NCBI RefSeq assembly: GCF_026340975.1
Contig: NZ_JAPEOS010000001.1
Location: forward strand, 186,001 to 250,000
DNA length: 64,000 nucleotides
Origin: Streptomyces sp. NBC_01214
GTDB lineage: Bacteria; Actinomycetota; Actinomycetes; Streptomycetales; Streptomycetaceae
Direction of reading: 5' to 3'
Below, piece after piece: positions 16,402 through 24,804 of this stretch. Position 1 is the stretch's first letter. Every line of letters begins with the position of its first letter. The position numbers and the translations under genes were made by a program. The notes under the pieces are model-generated. The model was not told the DNA's origin and made no database searches. It saw only the letters and a list, made by a program, of their open reading frames with translations.

Positions 16402-16830
16402 TCAGCAGCGCAGGCCGGTGGAGGCGGCCGCGGCGGCCTGGTCCAGCTGCTCGATCTGCGGCTGCAACTGGGTGCGCGCGTCCTTGCCGGTCGTGTCGCC
16501 GGGCAGGTCCTGGTAGCTCTTCTTGAGGTTCTCGGCGGCGGACTGGACCGCGGCGCGCTCCGCGTCCTTCAGTTGGGTCGCGTTCTCCTTGACGTTCGCC
16601 CAGTCCTTCTGGACGGCCTCGTAGGCGTCCTTGACCTGGTCCTTGGTCGCGTTGGCGGGGTCCAGGGCCTTCAGCTTGGCGTTGTCGGCCTTCAGGGCAT
16701 TCAGGTCGGTGCAGAGGTCCGCCGCGGCCTGGGTGGCCTCCTCCGCGGGCGAGCTGCTGTCGTCGGAGCACGCCGAGAGACCGAGAACCGCGCCGACGCA
16801 GAGCACACCGATCACCGGGAAACGCTTCAT
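16402..16830 (-). CDS. Small secreted lipoprotein
   Basis: 142 residues. A type II signal peptide ends in the lipobox L-S-A-C (Cys about 21), followed by an acidic Ser-rich spacer and a helical, Lys/Glu/Gln-rich domain that looks like a coiled coil. It is expected to be anchored outside the membrane. GAGGAAGG before the ATG at 16830 supports the start. It resembles abundant small Streptomyces lipoproteins with no assigned role. Confidence 0.8.
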   Translation of the reverse strand: MKRFPVIGVLCVGAVLGLSACSDDSSSPAEEATQAAADLCTDLNALKADNAKLKALDPANATKDQVKDAYEAVQKDWANVKENATQLKDAERAAVQSAAENLKKSYQDLPGDTTGKDARTQLQPQIEQLDQAAAAASTGLRC

Positions 16831-16854
16831 GGGGGCCTTCCTCAATCTGACGAA

Positions 16855-16885
16855 CCGGGTGTACCGGACTTTCCGGTACACCCGG
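16855..16885. other. 14-bp hairpin upstream of the lipoprotein gene
   Basis: CCGGGTGTACCGGA (16855-16868) and TCCGGTACACCCGG (16872-16885) are perfectly complementary around a 3-nt loop. An AT-rich CAAAAATAT follows on the plus strand. It lies 24 nt before the lipoprotein start and 73 nt after the flavoenzyme stop on the minus strand, so it could be a terminator, an operator or a leader hairpin. Confidence 0.6.
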
Positions 16886-16958
16886 CAAAAATATGCAGAT
16901 GAGGGATGACTCCGCATCCGCACCGCTCCGCGCGGTCCTGGGCCGGCCCAGGACCGGC

Positions 16959-18329
16959 CTAGGGCCGGATGTTCTGGTTCAGGTGGAACAGGTTCTCCGG
17001 GTCGTAGGCGCGCTTGACCGCGACCAGCCGGTCGTAATTGCCCTTGTAGTTGGCCCGGATCCGGTCCTGGTCGTCGTCGGCCATGAAGTTGATGTAGCCG
17101 CCCTCCTCGGAGTGCGGGGCGGTCGCCTCGTAGTAGTCGCGCACCCAGGCGGTCGCGGACTCGTTGATGGCGGGGTCGGGCCACATGCCGGCGATCACCG
17201 TGGCGAACGAGGCGTCCCGGTAGGCGAAGGCCGTCGCGTCCGGTGCGACGCGGTGGCAGGCGCCGTTGATCGGGTAGATGTGCACCGTCGAGTTCACGGC
17301 GGGCAGGCCCGGTGCGTGCCGCACGTGCGCGTCGATCATGTCGTCGCTCAGCTCGGTCACGAAGTTGGCCTTCCAGTAGTGCTGGAGGCCGGGCGGTACG
17401 AGCGCGTCGAAGGCGCTGTTGAGCGCCGGGTAGGGCATCGGGCCCACGTGCTCGGCGACCACCGGTGCGAAGTCCCGGAAGGCCTGGACGGCACGCTCTC
17501 CCTCGTCGAGCGGCCCGGACCAGCACGCCACGATCAGCGCGAAGGTGTCACCGTGCCGGTCCTCCGGAATGAACGGGAGCGGCGGGGCTATCTGGAAGGC
17601 CGGGAAGCCGCCGAGTTGCTCCGGCGCGTCGGCGATGTGGTCGGCGAAGGAGCGCAGCACGGTGGGAGCGTCCTCCAACTCGAAGAGCATCGGTCCGCCG
17701 TAGATGTCCTTGACGGGGCTCAGCCGGAACTCGAACGAGGTCACCGCGCCGAAGTTGCCGCCACCGCCGCGCAGCGCCCAGAAGAGGTCGGCGTTCTCCT
17801 CCTCGCTCGCCACCACGAGCCGGCCGTCCGCGGTCACCACATCGGCCGAGATCAGGTTGTCGCAGCTCAGACCCAGTCCGCGGGCCAGATAGCCGATGCC
17901 GCCGCCCAGGGTGAGGCCGCCGATGCCGGTGGTGGAGATGATCCCGCCGGTCGTGGCCAGCCCGAAGGCGTACGTGGCCGCGTTGAAGTCGCCCCACGTC
18001 GCCCCGCCCTCCGCGCGGGCCGTGCGCCCCGCGGCGTCGACGCGGACGCCGCGCATCCCGGACAGGTCGGCCACCACGCCGCGGTCGCAGGTGCCGAAAC
18101 CGGGCACGCTGTGCCCGCCGCCGCGCACCGCGAGGTCGAGCCCGTTCTCGCGGGCGAAGTCGACCGCCGCCATGACGTCCCCCGCGTTCGCACAGTGCAC
18201 GACGGCCGCCGGCTTCCGGTCGATCATGGCGTTGTGGACCTTGCGCGCCTCGTCGTAGGACTCGTCGTCCGGGGTGACGACCGCCCCGCGTACCCGTTCT
18301 CGCAACTGGTCGATCGAGAGCTTGCCCAT
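16959..18329 (-). CDS. BBE-type FAD-linked oxidase
   Basis: 456 residues of the PCMH flavoprotein fold. The motif R-G-G-G-H-S carries the histidine that usually binds FAD covalently. G-I-G-G-L-T-L-G-G-G-I-G follows, and the C-terminus is a berberine-bridge-enzyme segment (Y-I-N-F-M, then Y-D-P-E-N-L-F). Relatives oxidise sugars, alkaloids or polyketide intermediates. Two ATGs are near each other; 18329 is preferred because GAGGAG lies 8 nt before it, against 2 nt for 18335. A small ferredoxin-fold protein gene sits just upstream. The substrate is unknown. Confidence 0.85.
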   Translation of the reverse strand: MGKLSIDQLRERVRGAVVTPDDESYDEARKVHNAMIDRKPAAVVHCANAGDVMAAVDFARENGLDLAVRGGGHSVPGFGTCDRGVVADLSGMRGVRVDAAGRTARAEGGATWGDFNAATYAFGLATTGGIISTTGIGGLTLGGGIGYLARGLGLSCDNLISADVVTADGRLVVASEEENADLFWALRGGGGNFGAVTSFEFRLSPVKDIYGGPMLFELEDAPTVLRSFADHIADAPEQLGGFPAFQIAPPLPFIPEDRHGDTFALIVACWSGPLDEGERAVQAFRDFAPVVAEHVGPMPYPALNSAFDALVPPGLQHYWKANFVTELSDDMIDAHVRHAPGLPAVNSTVHIYPINGACHRVAPDATAFAYRDASFATVIAGMWPDPAINESATAWVRDYYEATAPHSEEGGYINFMADDDQDRIRANYKGNYDRLVAVKRAYDPENLFHLNQNIRP

Positions 18330-18373
18330 GGCCATCGCTCCTCGTGCATCACGTCGTTCCACGCTGCTTCGTA

Positions 18374-18673
18374 CTACGGCTGCAGGTGGCTGAAGCCCAC
18401 CTCGAAGCGTTCGACCGAGACGATCCGCTGGCCCTCCCGCTGCGCGGTCTGCTCGCGGATCCGGGCGGCCTGCTCCTCGCTGTCCATCATGGTCCGTTCG
18501 TCGTCCCACAAGGTCAGCGATTTGGCCACGCCCGTGGCCCGGTCGACGAGGTAGTAGACGCCCCGGAATCCGGGAACGTCCTGGACCTGCCTGACAATCG
18601 CCTCCGAATTCGCGCTCACGTCTCCCTCCGCGGGGACCGGTGATCCCTGGTAGGTGCTCAGCCTCGCGAACAT
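18374..18673 (-). CDS. Small dimeric alpha/beta-barrel protein
   Basis: 99 residues with the length and pattern of the ABM/dimeric ferredoxin-like fold: an F-A-R-L-S-T-Y-Q start, the central P-G-F-R-G-V-Y-Y-L-V, then S-L-T-L-W-D-D-E-R-T-M. It is probably co-transcribed with the flavoenzyme gene 44 nt downstream. Such proteins can be cofactor-free monooxygenases, haem-degrading enzymes or structural partners; nothing here separates these options. Confidence 0.7.
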   Translation of the reverse strand: MFARLSTYQGSPVPAEGDVSANSEAIVRQVQDVPGFRGVYYLVDRATGVAKSLTLWDDERTMMDSEEQAARIREQTAQREGQRIVSVERFEVGFSHLQP

Positions 18674-18852
18674 CTGCGGCAGTCCTTCCTCGCAGGGCCA
18701 CCGGTCGGGGAACAGGCGGCTCCACGACCAGGGTGCTCCGGCGCGCCGGAGCCCGCATGCCGGAGCGGCGCGACAATGGTGGGGACGGACGCGCGTGCCG
18801 TTGCGCTGCCGTCGCCCTAGCCGTTGCTGTCGCCAAAGCCGTAGCCGAAGCG

Positions 18853-19617
18853 ATGGCCGAGAGGCGGGACGTCGAGGTGCCGTACATAGCTGTGACCGCC
18901 CTGAGTCACGTCGGGCTGGTGCGCGAGCACAACGAGGACAGCCTCGTCATCGGACCGTGGACCCTGTGCGGGACCGTCACCCAGAATCCGCAGACCCTGG
19001 TCTTCCCCTTCGGCAGGCCGCTCGTCGTCGCGGTCGCCGACGGCCTCGGCGGCCAGCCGGCCGGCGAGATCGCCAGCGAGCTGGTGGTGCGCCAGCTCTC
19101 CTCGCTCGGGCCCACGCTGGACGGCCCGGAAGCCGTCGGTGACGCGCTGAGCATCTGCAACCGCGCCGTGTACTCGGCGACCGAGGGGCGGCCGGAGCTG
19201 GCCACCATGGGGACCACGGTCGCGGGCGCCCTCGTCCTGGCGGATTCGCTGCTGATGTTCAACGTCGGCGACAGCAAGGTCTTCCACGCCGCGCAGGACG
19301 GGCTGCACCAGGTGAGCGTGGACGACAGCCCGCCGCCGACCCCCGGGCACCGCACCACCTCGGCGGTCACCCAGGTCCTCGGCGGCACCCGCGGGTACAA
19401 CGAGATCACCCCCCACATCGAGGCCTTCTCGGTGGCCGAGGGCGACCGCTACCTGGTGTGCAGCGACGGGCTGACCGACCCGGTGCCGACCGAGGAGATC
19501 GAGGGGCTGCTGCGGGTGCACGACGACGGCCGGGCCGCGTTCGAGCTGTGGCGGGCCGCCATCGACGCCGGCGGCCCCGACAACATCACGCTCGCGCTGC
19601 TGCGCATCGGCGCGTAG
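18853..19617 (+). CDS. PP2C-family Ser/Thr protein phosphatase
   Basis: 254 residues from this start. All PP2C motifs are present: R-E-H-N-E-D-S near the N-terminus, V-A-D-G-L-G-G (metal-binding Asp 63), T-M-G-T-T, V-G-D-S-K, C-S-D-G-L-T-D and the final G-P-D-N-I-T. It is soluble with no extra domains. The start is uncertain: the ATG at 18853 has no ribosome binding site, and an ATG at 18757 has a GGAG but would add a low-complexity Ala/Val stretch. It likely dephosphorylates targets of Hanks-type kinases; no kinase gene is nearby. Confidence 0.85.
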   Translation: MAERRDVEVPYIAVTALSHVGLVREHNEDSLVIGPWTLCGTVTQNPQTLVFPFGRPLVVAVADGLGGQPAGEIASELVVRQLSSLGPTLDGPEAVGDALSICNRAVYSATEGRPELATMGTTVAGALVLADSLLMFNVGDSKVFHAAQDGLHQVSVDDSPPPTPGHRTTSAVTQVLGGTRGYNEITPHIEAFSVAEGDRYLVCSDGLTDPVPTEEIEGLLRVHDDGRAAFELWRAAIDAGGPDNITLALLRIGA

Positions 19618-19653
19618 GCGCTGTCGGGGCGGCTCGGGCCGGACGGGGATGCA

Positions 19654-20019
19654 TCAAGGGGTCGACACGCTCTTGGTGTAGGCCTCGCCCAGGTCCCGCA
19701 CGTCCACGGAGGCGTGGACCTCCAGGCCGGCGGCCTTCGCCGTGTGGCGCTCCACCAGCTCCAGCACCGCACGGGTCAGGCGCGAGGTGGCCTGCGCCGT
19801 GCGGCCCCGGGCGATGGCCATCTCGACGTGCACGACCACCACCCGGCCGTCGGTGCCTTCCCCTACGACGGACTCCTCCAGCCGGTGGAAGCGCGTCTTG
19901 CAGTTGCCGATCGCGGTGTCGAGGATCTCGACCACCAGCGCGTGCAGTTCGAGCGCGAACGCCCGGCGGTCGAAGGCACCGGTCAGCGAGTCCGAGTAGT
20001 CGACGACTGCGTGGGGCAC
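19654..20019 (-). CDS. 5-carboxymethyl-2-hydroxymuconate isomerase-like tautomerase
   Basis: 121 residues starting M-P-H-A-V-V-D-Y-S, with the N-terminal proline (after Met removal) that is the catalytic base of the tautomerase superfamily. Length and pattern match CHMI (HpaF), a trimeric enzyme of homoprotocatechuate degradation. No other hpa-pathway gene is in the window, so the physiological substrate is open. It is convergent with the PP2C gene. Confidence 0.75.
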   Translation of the reverse strand: MPHAVVDYSDSLTGAFDRRAFALELHALVVEILDTAIGNCKTRFHRLEESVVGEGTDGRVVVVHVEMAIARGRTAQATSRLTRAVLELVERHTAKAAGLEVHASVDVRDLGEAYTKSVSTP

Positions 20020-20473
20020 GGGACACTCCCTGCTCTACGAATGCGGGGCGCCGGGCCCCGGTGCCGCGCCGGTCGGCGGGTACCTGAGCGACGGTAACCG
20101 AGCCGGCCCCGCCAGGGGCGGTGTTGGACATCGCCCTCCGGGCGACACCGCGGCACCGGGGGCGGGAAGGGTCCACAAAAAACGTTCCGCCATTCATACG
20201 ATTTTCCGTTTCACATTTCCGCCGCTCGGGCGCGGAATCAGGAGTGGGGCGCGCCAGAATTTCCATGGCCGCCGACATCCGCTGTGCTAACGTGACGTTC
20301 GTTGCAGTTGTGGTTCCCAAAAACTTACAAGTGCTCCCACCGGATTTTTGGTGGGCGCACTTTTTATTTCCGGTGCATGCAGTGGAATCTACTCGTTCCG
20401 GTCGGGCCAATCATCACAGCGACAACGGGCCCGCACAGTGCGGATCCGGGCACTGCCCCAAAGGAGAATTCAT
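20020..20473. other. Intergenic region with the cold-shock gene leader
   Basis: There is no gene in this 454-nt stretch. The left part should hold the promoter of the minus-strand isomerase gene. The right part looks like a long 5' leader of the cold-shock gene, with a possible promoter (TTCCAT near 20261, GCTAAC near 20286), a hairpin with a T-run, and AAGGAG at 20461-20466. Confidence 0.55.
20331..20369 (+). promoter_or_regulatory. Terminator-like hairpin in the cold-shock mRNA leader
   Basis: GTGCTCCCACC (20331-20341) pairs with GGTGGGCGCAC (20350-20360) with a single mismatch and is followed at once by TTTTTATTT. This is a textbook intrinsic terminator about 105 nt before the cold-shock ATG and after the likely promoter. 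It may attenuate transcription or release a short RNA. Confidence 0.6.
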
Positions 20474-20677
20474 ATGGCATCTGGCACCGTGAAGTGGTTC
20501 AACGCGGAAAAGGGCTTCGGCTTCATCGAGCAGGAGGGCGGCGGCGCCGACGTCTTCGCCCACTACTCGAACATCGCCTCTTCCGGCTTCCGTGAGCTTC
20601 AGGAAGGCCAGAAGGTTACCTTCGACGTCACGCAGGGCCAGAAGGGCCCGCAGGCCGAGAACATCGTTCCCGCCTGA
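20474..20677 (+). CDS. Cold-shock protein (CspA family)
   Basis: 67 residues forming a single cold-shock domain. RNP1 is K-G-F-G-F-I (13-18) and RNP2 is V-F-A-H-Y-S (27-32). It binds single-stranded RNA or DNA and acts as an RNA chaperone. A strong AAGGAG with 7-nt spacing precedes the ATG. The long structured leader suggests post-transcriptional or attenuation control. A perfect terminator follows. Confidence 0.97.
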   Translation: MASGTVKWFNAEKGFGFIEQEGGGADVFAHYSNIASSGFRELQEGQKVTFDVTQGQKGPQAENIVPA

Positions 20678-20732
20678 CGCCCGACGCCTGACGTTCGAGG
20701 TCCTCGCCGGCGCCCGCGTCGGCGCGCTGACG

Positions 20733-20770
20733 CGGCCGAGGCCCGCACCCTGGGGTGCGGGCCTCGGCCG
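20733..20770. terminator. Intrinsic terminator of the cold-shock gene
   Basis: Perfect 18-bp arms (20733-20750 and 20753-20770) are separated by only TG, so the outermost loop pairs must open. Confidence 0.9.
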
Positions 20771-20852
20771 TCCCACGTCCCGGAACACCCGGAACAAGCC
20801 ACTCCCCGGAAGCCCGGCCGGTACGCGAGCGCGCTTGCTAGAGTCCGTGCCC

Positions 20853-21224
20853 ATGTCGATCCCTGACGACCTGCTCCTCGATCTCGCCGCCATGGTCGAG
20901 TCGGAGCAGACCAATCAGATGTCCCTGACCGTCGTGGTCCACGGTGCCGTCATCACGGGCCGCCTCGCCCCCGAGAGCGTCTGGCGCCAGCGGGTGGCCG
21001 AGGTCCTGCGCGACTCCGACCAGCTGGGCCCGTTCGCCGAGGTCTTCAGCTCTCCCGGACGCGGCGACAGACAGCAGGCCGGGACGCCCTCACACCTTCA
21101 TTTCCACGTGGCGCGCATCCTCCAGGGCACCCTGGGCATCCCCGAGACCGGCGGAATGTACCGGATCGCGGTCAAGGACGTCAGCGCCTGGACCGTCGGG
21201 GACTTCAGCTACTCCGACAAATAA
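20853..21224 (+). CDS. Small conserved protein of unknown function (GvpU-like?)
   Basis: 123 residues with no transmembrane segment. The pattern of short beta strands (M-S-L-T-V-V-V-H-G-A-V-I-T-G-R-L) followed by a helix loosely recalls the gas-vesicle accessory protein GvpU, but no other gvp gene is present and I would not rely on it. A TAGAGT box at 20839-20844 lies 8 nt before the ATG, so the transcript is probably leaderless. Flanking terminators make it a single-gene unit. Confidence 0.6.
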   Translation: MSIPDDLLLDLAAMVESEQTNQMSLTVVVHGAVITGRLAPESVWRQRVAEVLRDSDQLGPFAEVFSSPGRGDRQQAGTPSHLHFHVARILQGTLGIPETGGMYRIAVKDVSAWTVGDFSYSDK

Positions 21225-21251
21225 CCCATTCCTCCGCCCCGGCGCCACGGA

Positions 21252-21288
21252 GGACGGCCGTCCGCAAATTCACCTGCGGAGGCCGTCC
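21252..21288. terminator. Intrinsic terminator
   Basis: GGACGGCC and TCCGCA pair with TGCGGA and GGCCGTCC, with one bulged G at 21260 and an 8-nt loop. It separates the small unknown gene from the large regulator gene. Confidence 0.8.
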
Positions 21289-21350
21289 CTGGCGACCCCT
21301 GCCGGACAATGGAATGGCAATGCCGCCGAACGGCGCCGCACAATGTCGCC

Positions 21351-24300
21351 ATGCGGATCTCGATGCTGGGGCCCCTGGACGTACGGGGCGAGGACGGAAG
21401 CGGCGTCGGAGTCGGGGGGACCCGCCTGCGGGCCCTGCTGATCCTGCTGGCGCTCGAACCGGGGCGGGTGGTCGCCTCCGAGCTCCTGGTCGACGGGATC
21501 TGGCAGGACGCTCCACCGGCCGGCGCCACCAACGCCCTTCAGGCACTGGTGTCCCGGCTGCGCCGGGCCCTGCCCGGTGTGGAGGTGGAAGCGCACCCGG
21601 CCGGGTACCGCCTGGTCGTCGAGCCCGACGCGGTGGACGTGGTCCGCTTCGAACGGCTGGCCACGGCGGGCCGCGGAGCGCTGGCCCGGGACCCCGCCGC
21701 CGCGGCGCGGCTGCTCCGCGAGGCCCTGGAGCTGTGGCGCGGCCCGGCGCTGCTGGACGTCGCGTCCGCCGCGGCCTTCCGGGCCCCGGCGACCCGGCTG
21801 TCGGAGCTGCGGATGGCGGCCCTGGAGGACCGGATCGAGGCGGATCTACGCGCGGGACGCGGTCGGGAGCTGACCGGCGAGCTGGCTTCCCTCGTCGCCG
21901 AACACCCCTTGCGGGAAGGGCTCGTCGGGGCGCTGATGCGGGCCCTCGTCGCGGCCGGACGGCCCGCCGAGGCGCTCACCGCCTACGGGAACGCGCGCGA
22001 GGCCCTCGCCGAGGAGCTCGGAGCGGACCCCTCCCCGGAACTGTCCGCCCTGCACACCGCCGTACTGCGCGGGCAGGTCGAGGTCCCCGCGGGGCCGCCG
22101 CCCGCGCCCGCCGAACGGCCGCCGGGCCCCGCCGCGCCGCCACCGCCGCCGTCATCACCACCGACCAACCTACGGGCCGCACTGGCCAGTTTCGTGGGCC
22201 GGGACGAGGACCTCGCCCACGTGGCGTCCCTCATGGGCCGGTTCCGGCTCACCACGCTCATCGGACCCGGCGGCGCCGGAAAGACCCGGCTGGCCGTCCA
22301 GAGCGCCCGCCCCCTGCTCGCCCGTTTCCCCGACGGCGTCTGGCTGGTGGAGCTCGGCCCCCTGGACGCGGCGGCCGACGTGGCGCCCGCCGTCCTGAAC
22401 GCGCTGGGCCTGCGGGACCAGGCGCCCGCCGGGGGCGACGCGCTGGACCGGCTCGCCGCGGCCCTGCGCACCCGCACCGCGCTCCTGGTCCTCGACAACT
22501 GCGAGCACCTGGTCGAAGCCGCCGCCCGGACGGCCGACCGGCTGCTCGGCGCGTGCCCGGGGCTGCGCATCCTGGCGACCAGCCGGGAGCCGCTCGGCCT
22601 CACCGGCGAGGCGCTGTGGTCGGTGAGGCCGCTGCCCCTCCCGCCCCGGGACGCCGACGCGGCGCAGGCCATGTCGTACGCGGCGGTGCGGCTGCTGAAC
22701 GACCGTGCGGCGGCGGCCCGTTCCGGCTTCGCCGTCACCGAGGAGAACGCCCCCGCCGTGACCCGGATCTGCCGGGCCCTCGACGGAATGCCGCTGGCCG
22801 TCGAACTGGCGGCGGCCCGGCTGCGCACGATGAGCGCCGAGCAGCTCGCGGCCCGGCTCGACGACCGCTTCCGGCTGCTGACGGGCGGCGCACGGACGGC
22901 TCCGCGCCAGCACCGGACCCTGCGCGCGGTGGTCGACTGGAGCTGGGAACTGCTGACGGAGGCCGAGCGGGTACTGCTGCGCAGGCTCGCCGCCTTCCCC
23001 GGCGGCGCCACGGTGGAGTCGGCCGAGGGGGTCTGCGCGGGCGGCCCGGTCGAGGCGTACGACGTGCTCGACCTGATCACCTCGCTGACCGACAAGTCCC
23101 TGCTGGTGACGGCGGGCGACGGGCGCTACCGGATGCTGGAGACGATCCGCGCGTACGGGCTGGAACGGCTCGAGGAAGCCGGTGAGCGGGAGGCGCTCCG
23201 CCGCGCGCACGCCGCCCACTTCACCGGGCTGGCCCGGGCCGCGGACCCGTACCTGCGGCGGGCGGAGCAGCTGGAGTGGCTCGGGCGGCTCGCCGAGGAG
23301 CACGACAACCTGGCCGCTGCGCTGCGCGGCGCGATCGCGGCGGGCGACGCGCGGGCGGCCGTACGGCTGGTGGCGGCGGCCGGGTGGTACTGGTGGCTCG
23401 GCGGGCACAAGGCGGAAGGCGCCGAACTGGCGGCGCGGGCACTCGCGTTGCCCGTGCCGGACCGGGCTGAAGCGGCGAACGCAGCAGACGCGGCAGACGC
23501 GGACGCGACAGACGGGGACAACGGGACGGACGCGAACGACGAGGCATACGGGGCGGACGGGGACGACGAGGCCCGCGCCGTGGCCTGCGCCCTGGCGGTG
23601 CTCTTCGCGACGGCCGGACTCGGTGACGACCGGCGGACCGGGGAACTGCTCCGCCAGGGGATGCTGCTCGCCGCACGCAGCGGGAGCCGGCATCCGGTGG
23701 TCCGCTTCCTGGAGCCGCTGGAGCGGCTGCTGCGCGGTGCGGACGGGGGCGAGGGCGAGGGCGGGGCGGCCCCGTCGGACGCGTGGGCGGGGCTGCTGGC
23801 CGACGAGGACCCCTGGGTCCGGGCGCAGGCCGGACTGGAAGACGCCAAGACCCTGCTCGGGGCCGGCGGCCCGCCCGCACGGGCGCAAGCCTCGATCGAG
23901 GCGGCCCTGGCCGGGTTCCGCGGGCTCGGGGAACGCTGGGGAACCTCCTTCGCGCTGACGCTGCTGGCCGATCTGGTGGCCCGGATCGGCGACCACCGCG
24001 CGGCGATCGGCCACTACGAGGAGGCCGTGGCGGTGATCGGCGAGCTGGGCGTCGTCGAGGACCGGTTGTACGCCTGGGTCCGGCAGGCACAGCTGTGCCT
24101 GCTCGCCGGGGACCGGGCGGGCAGCGCGGCGGTGATGGCCCGGGCCGAGCAGGACGCGGTGGCGGCCGGCTGGCCCGAGGCGCTGGCCATGATGGCGCAC
24201 GGCAAGGCGGACCTGGCGCGCTGGAACGGCGAGCCGGCGTCGGCCCGGGCCGAACTGGCGCGGGCCAGGAAGGCGGTCCGCGAGGTCGCCGTGCACCCGG

Positions 24301-24683
24301 TGTTCGAGGCGGCGGTGCTCGACTCCCTCGGGTACCTGGACGCGGCGGACGGCGAGTTGGCCGCCGCCCGCGCCCACCGTGCCGAGGCGCTGGAGCTGGC
24401 CGTGGCCTGCGGGCACGCGCCGACGCTCGCCCAGGTGCTGGTGGGCGTCGCGGACCAGGCGGTCCGGCTGGACCGGCCTCGGGAGGCGGCCCGACTGCTG
24501 GCCGCGGCCCTCGCCGTGCGCGGCGGGCCGGACCACTCGCGCCCCGACGCGGCCCGGGTGGAGGGCGCGGCGCGCGCCGCGCTCGGCGACGCGTTCGAGG
24601 AGTACGCGCGGTACGGGGACGCCGGCGACGCGCCGCGGCCGGCGGCCGCAGGGGACCTCGCGCGGGTCACCCTGAACGGTTGA
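21351..24683 (+). CDS. AfsR/SARP-like regulator with BTAD and NB-ARC ATPase
   Basis: 1110 residues. The order is an OmpR-type DNA-binding winged helix (about 1-90), a bacterial transcriptional activator domain (about 95-250), a Pro-rich linker, an NB-ARC/STAND ATPase with Walker A G-P-G-G-A-G-K-T at about 305-312 and Walker B L-L-V-L-D-N, then a C-terminal half rich in TPR-like helices. This is the AfsR layout, and such proteins usually activate secondary metabolism. A low-complexity Ala/Asp patch lies near residue 710. CACAAT shortly before the ATG suggests a leaderless transcript. No obvious biosynthetic cluster is adjacent. Confidence 0.9.
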   Translation: MRISMLGPLDVRGEDGSGVGVGGTRLRALLILLALEPGRVVASELLVDGIWQDAPPAGATNALQALVSRLRRALPGVEVEAHPAGYRLVVEPDAVDVVRFERLATAGRGALARDPAAAARLLREALELWRGPALLDVASAAAFRAPATRLSELRMAALEDRIEADLRAGRGRELTGELASLVAEHPLREGLVGALMRALVAAGRPAEALTAYGNAREALAEELGADPSPELSALHTAVLRGQVEVPAGPPPAPAERPPGPAAPPPPPSSPPTNLRAALASFVGRDEDLAHVASLMGRFRLTTLIGPGGAGKTRLAVQSARPLLARFPDGVWLVELGPLDAAADVAPAVLNALGLRDQAPAGGDALDRLAAALRTRTALLVLDNCEHLVEAAARTADRLLGACPGLRILATSREPLGLTGEALWSVRPLPLPPRDADAAQAMSYAAVRLLNDRAAAARSGFAVTEENAPAVTRICRALDGMPLAVELAAARLRTMSAEQLAARLDDRFRLLTGGARTAPRQHRTLRAVVDWSWELLTEAERVLLRRLAAFPGGATVESAEGVCAGGPVEAYDVLDLITSLTDKSLLVTAGDGRYRMLETIRAYGLERLEEAGEREALRRAHAAHFTGLARAADPYLRRAEQLEWLGRLAEEHDNLAAALRGAIAAGDARAAVRLVAAAGWYWWLGGHKAEGAELAARALALPVPDRAEAANAADAADADATDGDNGTDANDEAYGADGDDEARAVACALAVLFATAGLGDDRRTGELLRQGMLLAARSGSRHPVVRFLEPLERLLRGADGGEGEGGAAPSDAWAGLLADEDPWVRAQAGLEDAKTLLGAGGPPARAQASIEAALAGFRGLGERWGTSFALTLLADLVARIGDHRAAIGHYEEAVAVIGELGVVEDRLYAWVRQAQLCLLAGDRAGSAAVMARAEQDAVAAGWPEALAMMAHGKADLARWNGEPASARAELARARKAVREVAVHPVFEAAVLDSLGYLDAADGELAAARAHRAEALELAVACGHAPTLAQVLVGVADQAVRLDRPREAARLLAAALAVRGGPDHSRPDAARVEGAARAALGDAFEEYARYGDAGDAPRPAAAGDLARVTLNG

Positions 24684-24705
24684 GCCCCCGCAGGTGCAGG
24701 GGCTC
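24682..24705. terminator. Intrinsic terminator overlapping a stop codon
   Basis: GAGCCCC (24682-24688) pairs with GGGGCTC (24699-24705), extended by an inner GCA/TGC. It begins inside the stop codon of the AfsR-like gene. Confidence 0.65.
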
Positions 24706-24784
24706 GGTCAGCGGCGGCTCCGGATTCCCCGGCACGGATTCATACACACGTTCGCTCACATCAAAAACGATCGTAGCAACAGTG

Positions 24785-24797
24785 AGCGTATTACGCT
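24785..24797. promoter_or_regulatory. Putative operator of the GNAT-PaaX operon
   Basis: AGCGTA-T-TACGCT is a perfect 6-bp inverted repeat ending 7 nt before the GNAT ATG, overlapping where the -10 of a leaderless promoter would be. Another matching pair, CGCTCAC and GTGAGCG, brackets the promoter region just upstream. Autorepression by the PaaX-type protein is the simplest reading. Confidence 0.5.
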
Positions 24798-24804
24798 GGC
24801 ACGC

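Noticed and set aside
20020..20300. A small frame in the cold-shock upstream region
   Set aside because: Composition is less GC-biased at third positions than real genes here and it crosses the terminator hairpin; it is leader and promoter sequence.
20853..21224. Gas vesicle cluster inferred from the GvpU-like protein
   Set aside because: No gvpA or other gvp gene is nearby and the resemblance is weak.
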